From assembly GCF_002906155.1 (NCBI RefSeq), contig NZ_MUJK01000008.1, positions 124,001 to 188,000 on the forward strand: DNA of 64,000 nucleotides, written 5' to 3'. Positions 40,476 through 48,550 of the stretch are shown one piece after another. Both the position numbers and the translations under genes were made by a program. The DNA is from Pseudomonas laurylsulfativorans. GTDB taxonomy: Bacteria > Pseudomonadota > Gammaproteobacteria > Pseudomonadales > Pseudomonadaceae. The notes beneath the pieces are model-generated. The model saw only the letters and a list, made by a program, of their open reading frames with translations. It searched no databases and was not told where the DNA came from. How positions within the stretch are numbered: the first letter of the stretch is position 1; each line of letters begins with the position of its first letter.

Positions 40476-41852
40476 TCAACACTCGACCGCACTCACCGCC
40501 AACCCACCCCGCGATGTCTCCTTATATTTGTCATGCATGTCGGCACCGGTATCGCGCATGGTGCGGATCACCCGATCCAGCGAAATAAAGTGCTGACCAT
40601 CGCCGCGCAATGCCATTTGCGCCGCATTGATCGCTTTCACAGCAGCGATTGCGTTGCGCTCGATGCACGGCACCTGGACCAGCCCACCCACCGGGTCGCA
40701 GGTCAGGCCGAGGTTGTGCTCCAGACCGATCTCCGCCGCGTTGCACAGTTGCTCTGGTGTGGCGCCGAGGATTTCCGCCAACCCTGCCGCCGCCATGGCG
40801 CAGGCCGAACCGACTTCGCCCTGGCAACCGACTTCGGCACCGGAGATCGAAGCGTTCTTCTTGCACAGGATTCCCACTGCCGCCGCACTGAGGAAGTAGT
40901 CGACGACATTGGCGTCGGTCACCGCCTCGCTGAACTTCATAAAGTAGTGCAACACGGCCGGAATGATCCCCGCAGCGCCGTTGGTCGGTGCCGTGACCAT
41001 GCGCCCGCCGGCGGCGTTTTCTTCGTTGACCGCCAGGGCGAACAGGTTGACCCACTCCATGGCGCTCAAGGTCGAGCCGATCACGTTGGGTTTGTTCAAT
41101 TCCTGCAAGCTGCGATGCAACTTGGCCGCGCGGCGGCGTACGTTCAGCCCGCCGGGCAGGATGCCTTCGTGCTTCAGGCCTTGTTCGACGCAATCCTGCA
41201 TGGCGCGCCAGAGCTTCATCAGGCCGCTGCGGATTTCATCCTCGCTGCGCCACACTCTCTCGTTAGCCATCATTAATTCAGCTACGCGCAGATTGTGCTT
41301 TTTACACAGCTCCAGCAGTTCGACAGCGCTGGAAAAGTCATAGGGCAGCACGGTGCGGTCGAGGTCGACGACACCGCTGGAGGCCTGAGCCTCATCGACG
41401 ACAAAACCGCCGCCAATCGAATAGTAGGTGTCACGATGCAACTCGCCGTCATCACCCTCGACTATCAAGGTCATGGCGTTGGGGTGGAATGGCAGGTTCT
41501 CATCGATCAGGCGCATGTCCCGGGCCCAGATGAAGGGCACCGGCAAGCGACCGTCGAGCAGCAGCGTATCGGTCTCACGCAGGGTGGCGATGCTGATGCC
41601 GATTTGCGACGGATCGATCGCATCCGGCCACTCGCCCATCAAGCCCATGATCACTGCATTGTCGCTGCCGTGGCCGATACCGGTGGCCGACAACGAGCCG
41701 AACAGCTGGACTTCGACACGCCGCACCCGCTCCAGCAGCCCGCGCTCACGCAAGCCCTGTACAAACAACGCCGCCGCCCGCATGGGCCCCACGGTGTGAG
41801 AACTGGAAGGGCCGATGCCGATTTTGAACAGGTCGAAAACACTGATAGCCAT
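40476..41852 (-). CDS. sdaB: L-serine ammonia-lyase (L-serine dehydratase)
   Basis: This 458-residue single-chain iron-sulfur L-serine dehydratase converts serine to pyruvate and ammonia. The start at 41852 (MAISVFDLFKIGIGPSSSHT) is preceded by AGGAG at good spacing. The signature IGPSSSHTVGPM at about 12-23 and the cluster cysteines in the C-terminal half (GLTCDPVGGLVQVPC, plus the Cys in VGSACAMAAAG) are visible. In this locus it drains serine made by GlyA from glycine and methylene-THF, finishing the conversion of betaine carbon to pyruvate. It is divergent from cbcX. Confidence 0.94.
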   Translation of the reverse strand: MAISVFDLFKIGIGPSSSHTVGPMRAAALFVQGLRERGLLERVRRVEVQLFGSLSATGIGHGSDNAVIMGLMGEWPDAIDPSQIGISIATLRETDTLLLDGRLPVPFIWARDMRLIDENLPFHPNAMTLIVEGDDGELHRDTYYSIGGGFVVDEAQASSGVVDLDRTVLPYDFSSAVELLELCKKHNLRVAELMMANERVWRSEDEIRSGLMKLWRAMQDCVEQGLKHEGILPGGLNVRRRAAKLHRSLQELNKPNVIGSTLSAMEWVNLFALAVNEENAAGGRMVTAPTNGAAGIIPAVLHYFMKFSEAVTDANVVDYFLSAAAVGILCKKNASISGAEVGCQGEVGSACAMAAAGLAEILGATPEQLCNAAEIGLEHNLGLTCDPVGGLVQVPCIERNAIAAVKAINAAQMALRGDGQHFISLDRVIRTMRDTGADMHDKYKETSRGGLAVSAVEC

Positions 41853-42287
41853 TACTGCCGAACTCCTGGATGGGCCCACTGCGCACGCAAAAGCGCACGG
41901 TGACGGAGCTGCTACGCTCAAGCTGCAATCCGCCGAGATGACCGCATCATCAAGCTTTTATCGTGTTGTTCGACGTCTCTAACCGACGCACTCATGCCCA
42001 CTAGCGCCGCGTGTCTTTTACGCCGTGTTTTCGCCGTTTTTTTGCGGTTCAGAGAGGGAAAAGGGGCTGAAAAAATCTGTAAACGACGTCACCGACACTG
42101 GATGCGACCATCCCTGTACTGGATACGACGCACCCTGTAGGCGTCAGATTTTCACTGGTACATGATCATATCGACTCGATTGCAAGGCGCCGTGGTAGAG
42201 CTGTCTCCAGAACGCCATCCAACCGCAACCTATAAGTGCGGTGGTCCAGTCGGAACACTGCCAAAAAAAACACCAAGGAGTCCATCC
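41853..42287. other. Divergent sdaB/cbcX intergenic region (435 bp)
   Basis: No gene seen. It carries the 21-bp tandem direct repeat described separately, followed by about 150 bp of leader to cbcX. A possible -10-like CATATC lies near 42167. The 200 bp next to sdaB show no motif I can name. Confidence 0.5.
42097..42138 (+). promoter_or_regulatory. Candidate GbdR operator: two tandem 21-bp direct repeats
   Basis: Two adjacent 21-bp direct repeats agree at 17 of 21 positions, with the shared pattern ACTGGATRCGAC followed by CCCTGT (42097-42117 and 42118-42138). A 21-bp period places both half-sites on the same DNA face, as for AraC-family activators, and cbcX is a known GbdR-regulated gene in P. 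aeruginosa. Which protein binds is inferred. Confidence 0.55.
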
Positions 42288-43232
42288 ATGAAAGGTTCCC
42301 CGTCGTTGTTGTTGGCCGCCATGCTTAGTCTGCCGGTTCTGGCGCAAGCCGCAGAACCGGCGCAGTGCAGTACCGTAAACTTCTCCGATGTCGGCTGGAC
42401 CGACATCACCGCGACAACCGCGACCACCAGCGTCGTACTCAACGCCCTCGGCTACAAGACCAAGACCACCATGATTTCCGTGCCCGTGACCTACAAGTCC
42501 CTGGCCGACGGCAAGAACATGGACGTGTTCCTGGGGAACTGGATGCCGACCATGGAAAACGACATCAAGGCCTACCGCGATGCCGGCACCGTGGAAACCG
42601 TGCGTACCAACCTCAAGGGCGCCAAGTACACCCTCGCCGTCCCTCAGGCGCTGTACGACAAAGGGCTGCATGACTTCGCTGACATCGCCAAATTCAAGAA
42701 AGAACTCGACGGCAAGATCTACGGTATCGAGCCCGGCAACGACGGCAACCGCCTGATCCAGTCGATGATCGACAAGGATGCCTTCGGCCTGAAGACAGCC
42801 GGTTTCAAAGTCGTCGAATCCTCCGAAGCCGGCATGCTGTCGCAGGTCGACCGCGCGCAGAAACGCGACACCGCCGTGGTGTTCCTCGGCTGGGCGCCGC
42901 ACCCGATGAACAAGCGCTTCAAGATTCAATACCTGACCGGTGGTGATGACTTCTTCGGCCCGGATTTCGGTGCCGCCACCGTGGCGACCAACACCCGCAA
43001 GGGTTACGCCGAGGAATGCAGCAACGTTGGTCAGTTGCTGAAGAACCTGGAGTTCACCGTCGACATGGAAAGCGAACTGATGGGCAACATCCTGGACGAC
43101 AAGATGAAGCCTGACGCGGCCGCCAAGGCCTGGCTGAAAAAGAATCCACAGGTGCTCGATACCTGGCTCGCTGGCGTGACCACCATTGACGGTAAACCTG
43201 GCCTGGAGGCCGTTAAAGCCAAATTGCAGTAA
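42288..43232 (+). CDS. cbcX: Choline-binding periplasmic protein of the Cbc transporter
   Basis: This 314-residue OpuAC-family solute-binding protein starts at 42288 (MKGSPSLLLAAMLSLPVLAQA), with AAGGAG upstream and a signal peptide cleaved near residue 21. It shows the same layout as CaiX: VGWTDITATTATTSVVLNALGYK, GNWMPTMENDIKAY, GKIYGIEPGNDGN and VVFLGWAPHPMN, with tryptophans able to form the quaternary-ammonium cage. It delivers choline to CbcWV. A stable hairpin after the stop separates it from cbcW, as often seen where more binding protein than permease is made. Confidence 0.93.
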   Translation: MKGSPSLLLAAMLSLPVLAQAAEPAQCSTVNFSDVGWTDITATTATTSVVLNALGYKTKTTMISVPVTYKSLADGKNMDVFLGNWMPTMENDIKAYRDAGTVETVRTNLKGAKYTLAVPQALYDKGLHDFADIAKFKKELDGKIYGIEPGNDGNRLIQSMIDKDAFGLKTAGFKVVESSEAGMLSQVDRAQKRDTAVVFLGWAPHPMNKRFKIQYLTGGDDFFGPDFGAATVATNTRKGYAEECSNVGQLLKNLEFTVDMESELMGNILDDKMKPDAAAKAWLKKNPQVLDTWLAGVTTIDGKPGLEAVKAKLQ

Positions 43233-43242
43233 TCGCTTATGC

Positions 43243-43262
43243 CGGACGGCTCACGCCGTCCG
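43243..43262 (+). terminator. Intercistronic hairpin between cbcX and cbcW
   Basis: A perfect 8-bp GC-rich stem CGGACGGC/GCCGTCCG with a TCAC loop is followed by GGGCTGTTTATTT. It probably acts as a partial terminator or mRNA stabiliser that favours cbcX over cbcWV. Confidence 0.6.
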
Positions 43263-43298
43263 GGCTGTTTATTTCCTTGCATGCGGACGTTCACTACC

Positions 43299-44144
43299 AT
43301 GCTGATTGATCAGAAAATACCCTTAGGCCAGTACATCGCGAGCTTCGTTGAATGGTTGACGCAACACGGCGCCAGCACCTTCGACGCAATCGCTGTGACA
43401 CTGGAAACGATGATCCACGGCGTGACGTTTGCGCTGACCTGGTTCAACCCGCTGGCGCTGATCGGCCTAATCGCACTACTGGCACACTTCATTCAACGCA
43501 AATGGGGCCTGACCGCCTTTGTCGTTGCCTCCTTTCTGCTGATCCTCAACCTGGGGTACTGGCAGGAAACCATGGAAACCCTCGCCCAGGTGATGTTCGC
43601 TACCCTGGTCTGCGTGGTCATCGGCGTGCCGCTGGGCATCGTCGCCGCGCACAAGCCCATGTTCTATACTTTAATGCGTCCGGTACTCGATCTGATGCAG
43701 ACCGTACCGACCTTCGTGTACCTCATTCCTACCCTCACCCTCTTCGGGCTGGGTGTGGTCCCGGGCCTGATCTCAACGGTGGTGTTCGCGATTGCCGCGC
43801 CCATCCGCCTGACCTACCTGGGTATCCGCGATGTTCCGGAAGAATTGATGGACGCCGGCAAGGCCTTTGGCTGCTCGCGACGTCAGTTGCTCTCGAGAAT
43901 CGAACTGCCCCACGCCATGCCAAGCATCGCGGCCGGCATCACCCAGTGCATCATGCTGTCCCTTTCGATGGTGGTGATCGCGGCACTGGTGGGCGCCGAC
44001 GGCCTGGGCAAACCGGTGGTCAACGCACTGAACACTGCTGATATCGCGCTGGGCTTCGAAGCAGGCCTGGCGATCGTACTGCTGGCGATCATGCTCGACC
44101 GTATCTGCAAACAACCCGACGCCAAAGTAGGGGGTGATGCATGA
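43299..44144 (+). CDS. cbcW: Choline/betaine/carnitine ABC transporter permease
   Basis: This 281-residue integral membrane permease of the ProW/OpuAB type starts at 43299 (MLIDQKIPLGQYIASF); neither this nor the upstream ATG codons have a clear ribosome site. It has about six membrane helices. The binding-protein-dependent transport signature is in APIRLTYLGIRDVPEELMDAGKAFGCSRRQLL (EAA loop contacting the ATPase). It serves CbcX for choline, CaiX for carnitine and probably a betaine-binding protein encoded elsewhere. The stop overlaps cbcV by 4 bp (ATGA). Confidence 0.93.
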   Translation: MLIDQKIPLGQYIASFVEWLTQHGASTFDAIAVTLETMIHGVTFALTWFNPLALIGLIALLAHFIQRKWGLTAFVVASFLLILNLGYWQETMETLAQVMFATLVCVVIGVPLGIVAAHKPMFYTLMRPVLDLMQTVPTFVYLIPTLTLFGLGVVPGLISTVVFAIAAPIRLTYLGIRDVPEELMDAGKAFGCSRRQLLSRIELPHAMPSIAAGITQCIMLSLSMVVIAALVGADGLGKPVVNALNTADIALGFEAGLAIVLLAIMLDRICKQPDAKVGGDA

Positions 44145-45319
44145 GCATAATTCGCTTCGATAACGTTGACGTTATCTTCTCCAAGGATCCACGCGAGGCG
44201 CTCAAGCTGCTGGATCAGGGCATGACGCGTAACGAAATCCTGAAAAAGACCGGGCAGATTGTCGGCGTTGAAAAAGCCAGCCTGGACGTCGAAAAAGGTG
44301 AGATCTGCGTACTGATGGGCCTGTCCGGCTCCGGCAAGTCCAGCCTGTTGCGCTGCATCAACGGCCTGAACACCGTCAGCCGCGGCAAGCTGTTCGTCGA
44401 GCACGAAGGCAAGCAGATCGACATCGCCTCCTGCACCCCGGCCGAACTGAAAATGATGCGCACCAAGCGCATCGCGATGGTGTTCCAGAAGTTTGCCCTG
44501 ATGCCTTGGCTGACCGTTCGCGAGAACATCAGCTTCGGCCTGGAAATGCAGGGCCGTCCCGAGAAGGAACGACGCAAACTGGTAGACGACAAGCTTGAGC
44601 TGGTGGGCCTGACCCAGTGGCGCAACAAGAAACCCAACGAGCTGTCTGGTGGTATGCAACAACGCGTGGGCCTGGCCCGTGCCCTGGCGATGGACGCCGA
44701 CATTTTGCTGATGGACGAACCGTTCTCGGCACTCGACCCGCTGATCCGCCAGGGTCTGCAAGACGAGCTGCTGGAGCTGCAACGCAAGCTAAGCAAGACC
44801 ATCGTGTTCGTGAGCCACGACCTCGACGAGGCCCTGAAACTGGGTAGCCGCATCGCGATCATGAAAGACGGCCGGATCATCCAGTACAGCAAACCGGAAG
44901 AAATCGTCCTCAACCCGGCGGACGACTACGTGCGGACCTTCGTGGCCCACACCAACCCACTGAACGTACTGTGCGGTCGCAGCCTGATGCGCACCCTGGA
45001 CAACTGCAAACGCATCAACGGTTCGGTGTGCCTGGATCCGGGCGGCGATTCGTGGCTGGACCTGGCTGAAGGCAACACCATCAAGGGCGCTCGCCAGAAC
45101 GGATCTACGCTGGACTTGCAAAACTGGGTACCGGGTCAGGCCGTTGAAGGCCTGGGTCGTCGGCCAACCCTGGTGGACTCGAACATTGGCATGCGCGATG
45201 CGCTGCAGATTCGTTATCAGACCGGCAACAAACTGGTGCTGCACGATAACAACCATGTCGTAGGGATTCTTGGCGACAGCGAGCTGTATCACGCACTGCT
45301 CGGCAAGAACCTGGGGTAA
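44141..45319 (+). CDS. cbcV: Choline/betaine/carnitine ABC transporter ATPase
   Basis: This 392-residue ProV/OpuAA-type ATPase has Walker A at 60-67 (GLSGSGKS), the ABC signature ELSGGMQQRV, Walker B DILLMDEPFSALDP, and the H-loop VFVSHDLDEALKLG. The C-terminal region (about 270-392) is CBS-like, ending in NKLVLHDNNHVVGILGDSELYHALLG, and in related transporters it can sense ionic strength. It overlaps cbcW by 4 bp. A strong intrinsic terminator follows. Confidence 0.94.
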   Translation: MSIIRFDNVDVIFSKDPREALKLLDQGMTRNEILKKTGQIVGVEKASLDVEKGEICVLMGLSGSGKSSLLRCINGLNTVSRGKLFVEHEGKQIDIASCTPAELKMMRTKRIAMVFQKFALMPWLTVRENISFGLEMQGRPEKERRKLVDDKLELVGLTQWRNKKPNELSGGMQQRVGLARALAMDADILLMDEPFSALDPLIRQGLQDELLELQRKLSKTIVFVSHDLDEALKLGSRIAIMKDGRIIQYSKPEEIVLNPADDYVRTFVAHTNPLNVLCGRSLMRTLDNCKRINGSVCLDPGGDSWLDLAEGNTIKGARQNGSTLDLQNWVPGQAVEGLGRRPTLVDSNIGMRDALQIRYQTGNKLVLHDNNHVVGILGDSELYHALLGKNLG

Positions 45320-45334
45320 GGCAACAGACACAAA

Positions 45335-45363
45335 AACGCCGCGAGATGATCGCGGCGTTTTTG
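45335..45363 (+). terminator. Terminator of cbcXWV
   Basis: A 9-bp stem AACGCCGCG/CGCGGCGTT with a 7-base loop is followed by TTTTTG. It is also preceded by CAAAAA on the other side, so it may work in both directions. Confidence 0.85.
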
Positions 45364-45398
45364 TTAGTGCAGATATTCTGCCGTAAACAGAGAACCCA

Positions 45399-45530
45399 GT
45401 GGCGAGGGGGCTTGCCCCCGTTGGGCTGCGAAGCGGCCCCAAACCAAGATACCGAGACAGTTCAGATAAACCGCATTATCCAGATCTACGACGGCTGCGC
45501 CGCCGAACGGGGGCAAGCCCCCTCGCCACA
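45399..45530. repeat. REPIN, GTGGCGAGGGGGCTTGCCCCC family
   Basis: A full-length element between the convergent cbcV and betT genes, with inner arms CTGCGAAGCGG and CGGCTGCGCCG. Confidence 0.9.
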
Positions 45531-45572
45531 ATTAGAGCTGCGGCGCACTCACTGCACCGCTGACCTCAGGTT

Positions 45573-47570
45573 TCAGCTATAAACCCGGCCAAGGAGCTGG
45601 CGATGGCTTTCAAACTGATCGAGCACGTCACGGGTGATCTGATCCTGGGTGAAGCCCATCAAATCGTAGTCCTGGCTGCCGTTGTGCAGGTAGACCTCGG
45701 CGCGATAGAAACGCTGACGCGCCTCATCGGGCTGAGCCGATTCAGTCGGCGTGGCCAGGTAGCCGTCCAGGCTCACTTCGTAGACAAACGGGTTGCCCTC
45801 TTCCATCTCCACCCGCACCCCCATGCAACGCTTGGATTTGCCCAGCAGCGTTTGCACTTGCAGACCTTGAGCACGCATCTGCACGGTCGCATCTTCCAGC
45901 GCCGGGCTGACGTGCTTGTCCATGAAACGCTGAACCACCGACTGGCTCGGCTGCAGGTCCAGCTGGGTCAAGCGCTCACTGAAACCACGGCGACCGCGTG
46001 CCGCCAGTTCCGCTTGCTCCTGTTCGATCTGCACGTCCTGGCGCATGGCCTTGTGCAAGCCGAACATGAAGAGCACCAGCACCACCGAGAACGGCAGACC
46101 GGCCAGCACCACCATGGTTTGCATGGCTTCGAAGTTGCCGGCGAACAGCAGGCCAATGGTCACCAGGGTGATCACCACCGACCAGAAGATCCGCAACCAG
46201 TGCGGGGCGTCTTCGTCGACATTGCCGCCCTTGCACGACAGATTGGCCATCATCACCGCGCCGGAGTCCGCCGGGGTCAGGAACAGCACGAAACCGACAA
46301 AGATCGACACGCCGATCACAACCTTCGACGCCGGGTAATGCTCAAGCAACTGGTAGATCGCCATGGACGGCTGTTCCAGCGCCGTCTTCCCGAGCTCTAC
46401 CGCCCCGTGGTTCATCACCAGGTCCAGGGCCGAGTTACCGAAGATCGACAGCCACGCCAGGGTAAAGCCCAACGGAATCAACAGCACGCCAGCGACCAGC
46501 TCGCGCACAGTGCGACCACGGGAAATACGCGCGATGAACATGCCCACGAATGGCGCCCAGGAAATCCACCAGGCCCAGTAGAACAGGGTCCACAGGCCCA
46601 GCCAGCGGTCGGACTTCTCACTGTCGCCTTCGTACACATAGAGGTCGAAGGTCTTCAGCACCACGCCGTTCAGGTAATCACCGACGTTCTGCACGAAACC
46701 GTTGAGCAGGTGCAGGGTCGGGCCGAACAACAGCACGAAAATCAGCAGGCCGCTGAACAGCACGATGTTGAGGTTGGACAGACGGCGGATGCCGTTTTCC
46801 ACGCCCGACACGGCGGCGATGGTCGCCACGGTGCTCATCACGATGATCACGATCAGCAGGTTGGTGTTGCTGTGCTCCATGCCGAACAGGTTTTCCAGAC
46901 CCGACGACACTTGCAGCGAACCAATCCCCAGGTTGGTCACCAGACCCAACAGGGTCACGAACATGCCGAAGCCGTCCACCGCATGCCCGGCCGCGCCCTT
47001 GACCCAACGCTCGCCCACCAACGGATACAGCGCCGACCGCAACGCCAGCGGCTGGTTATGCCGGTAAGCAAAATAGGCAACGGCCAGACCGACCAATGCG
47101 TAGATCGCCCAGCCGTGCAGGCCCCAGTGCAGGAATGTCAGTTGCACGGCCTGACGGGCGGCAAGGTTGCTGCCAGCCACGCCTTCCGGCGGGTTGAAGT
47201 AGTGGTCCAGCGGCTCGGACGCACCGAAATACAACAACGAGATGCCGATACCCGACGAGAACAGCATCCCCGCCCAGGCGCCGTAGCTGAAGTCCGGGGT
47301 ATCGTCCTTGCTGCCCAGTTTGAGTTTGCCGTAGGACGAAAACGCCAGGCCGATGACAAAAATCAGGTAGGCGGCAATCACCACCATGTAGTACCAGCCG
47401 AAGCTGCGGGACAACCAGGCTTGCGCCGTACCCAGCATTCTGCCGGCCTCTTGCGGGGCGATGATCAGAATGGCGGTCAACAACAGAATCAACGCGGTAG
47501 AGGTGTAGAACACCCAACCGTTGACCGTCACCTTCTCGGGTGGGGTCTTTATTAGCGAGGCAGAACTCAT
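45573..47570 (-). CDS. betT: High-affinity choline transporter, BCCT family
   Basis: At 665 residues this is the long form of BetT. It has twelve predicted membrane helices, the BCCT tryptophan-rich segment in LGLWTLFYWAWWISWAPFVGMFIARISRGR, and a C-terminal cytoplasmic domain of about 150 residues (from LHKAMRQDVQIEQEQAELAARGRR to the end) that in BetT proteins tunes activity to osmotic strength. It takes up choline with the proton gradient. A GGAG lies 10 bases before the ATG. It is divergent from betI across a 324-bp region holding the BetI operator. It corresponds to PAO1 PA5375. Confidence 0.94.
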   Translation of the reverse strand: MSSASLIKTPPEKVTVNGWVFYTSTALILLLTAILIIAPQEAGRMLGTAQAWLSRSFGWYYMVVIAAYLIFVIGLAFSSYGKLKLGSKDDTPDFSYGAWAGMLFSSGIGISLLYFGASEPLDHYFNPPEGVAGSNLAARQAVQLTFLHWGLHGWAIYALVGLAVAYFAYRHNQPLALRSALYPLVGERWVKGAAGHAVDGFGMFVTLLGLVTNLGIGSLQVSSGLENLFGMEHSNTNLLIVIIVMSTVATIAAVSGVENGIRRLSNLNIVLFSGLLIFVLLFGPTLHLLNGFVQNVGDYLNGVVLKTFDLYVYEGDSEKSDRWLGLWTLFYWAWWISWAPFVGMFIARISRGRTVRELVAGVLLIPLGFTLAWLSIFGNSALDLVMNHGAVELGKTALEQPSMAIYQLLEHYPASKVVIGVSIFVGFVLFLTPADSGAVMMANLSCKGGNVDEDAPHWLRIFWSVVITLVTIGLLFAGNFEAMQTMVVLAGLPFSVVLVLFMFGLHKAMRQDVQIEQEQAELAARGRRGFSERLTQLDLQPSQSVVQRFMDKHVSPALEDATVQMRAQGLQVQTLLGKSKRCMGVRVEMEEGNPFVYEVSLDGYLATPTESAQPDEARQRFYRAEVYLHNGSQDYDLMGFTQDQITRDVLDQFESHRQLLGRVYS

Positions 47571-47894
47571 GGCACAGATGCTCCGGGCAGTGCGAGAGAA
47601 GAACGCAAGACAAACGAGTTACCCGACCAATCGGTTAGTGGGCAGCCGACCGGCGGGTGATATAAAGACACCCCGAAAAAAGCCCGAAACCCCTGGAGCG
47701 CCGCAGCGCGTAGGTTTCGAGCAGTTTTTGATGTCGTTTTTCCGCCAACTACAAGTAGGAAAAACCTGTAGGCAGCGACGATTTGTCGCAGATCTTATTC
47801 TTTGTTGATTGAACGTTCAATCAAAACAAAATAGACTGGCCCTCAAGCCGATGGACGTTTTGCGTCCACCGGAAGGCCTAAGGAGATGTGCAAG
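47571..47894. promoter_or_regulatory. Divergent betT/betI promoter region (324 bp)
   Basis: This is the regulatory region for choline uptake and oxidation. A perfect 20-bp palindrome is described separately. A small hairpin (TGGACG/CGTCCA, 47852-47868) is in the betI leader. AAGGAG at 47880 sits 9 bases before the chosen betI start. No gene seen. Confidence 0.6.
47805..47824. promoter_or_regulatory. BetI operator palindrome
   Basis: TTGATTGAACGTTCAATCAA is a perfect 20-bp palindrome 71 bp upstream of betI and about 235 bp from betT. Its size, symmetry and position fit a TetR-family operator, and BetI of other bacteria binds similar AT-rich palindromes between betT and betI. Choline would release the repressor. 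Confidence 0.8.
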
Positions 47895-48488
47895 ATGCCC
47901 AAGGTCGGTATGCAACCCATCCGCCGCCAGCAATTGATCGAAGCCACTTTGCAGGCCGTCGATCAGGTCGGAATGGGGGACGCCAGCATTGCGCTGATCG
48001 CCCGTTTGGCCGGTGTCTCGAATGGCATCATCAGTCATTACTTTCAGGACAAGAACGGCCTGATCGCCGCCACCATGGGGTACCTGATGACTGTCCTGAG
48101 CGAGAACGTCACCGCGCGCCGGCAGGCGCTGACAGATGACAGCCCGCGGGCGCATCTGCAGGTGATCATCGAAGGCAACTTCGACGCCAGCCAGGTCAAT
48201 GGCCCGGCAATGAAAACCTGGCTGGCCTTCTGGGCCACCAGCATGCACCAGCCGTCTTTGCACAGGTTGCAGCGGATCAACGATCACCGTCTGTATTCCA
48301 ACCTGTGCTGCCAGTTCCGCCGTGTGCTGCCGCTCGATGATGCGCGCAGCGCCGCCCGGGGCCTGGCAGCGTTGATCGACGGTTTGTGGTTGCGCGGTGC
48401 GCTGTCGGGAGACGCTTTCGACACCGAGCAGGCGCAACAGATCGCTTACGAATACATGGATATCCAACTGGCCAAGCGGGTGAGTTAG
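47895..48488 (+). CDS. betI: Choline-responsive repressor
   Basis: This 197-residue TetR-family repressor starts at 47895 (MPKVGMQPIRRQQLIEATLQA); the ATG three codons earlier lies directly on the ribosome binding site. The helix-turn-helix is at about 25-50 (DASIALIARLAGVSNGIISHYFQDKNGL), with the BetI-type C-terminal domain PAMKTWLAFWATSMHQPSL. It represses the betIBA operon and probably betT in the absence of choline. It is the first gene of betIBA, 62 bp before betB. Confidence 0.94.
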   Translation: MPKVGMQPIRRQQLIEATLQAVDQVGMGDASIALIARLAGVSNGIISHYFQDKNGLIAATMGYLMTVLSENVTARRQALTDDSPRAHLQVIIEGNFDASQVNGPAMKTWLAFWATSMHQPSLHRLQRINDHRLYSNLCCQFRRVLPLDDARSAARGLAALIDGLWLRGALSGDAFDTEQAQQIAYEYMDIQLAKRVS

Positions 48489-48550
48489 AGCACACATAGA
48501 ACGCTCAACCACCGGGCCGCGCCAATCACTCATGCACTTGCGAGGACTTT

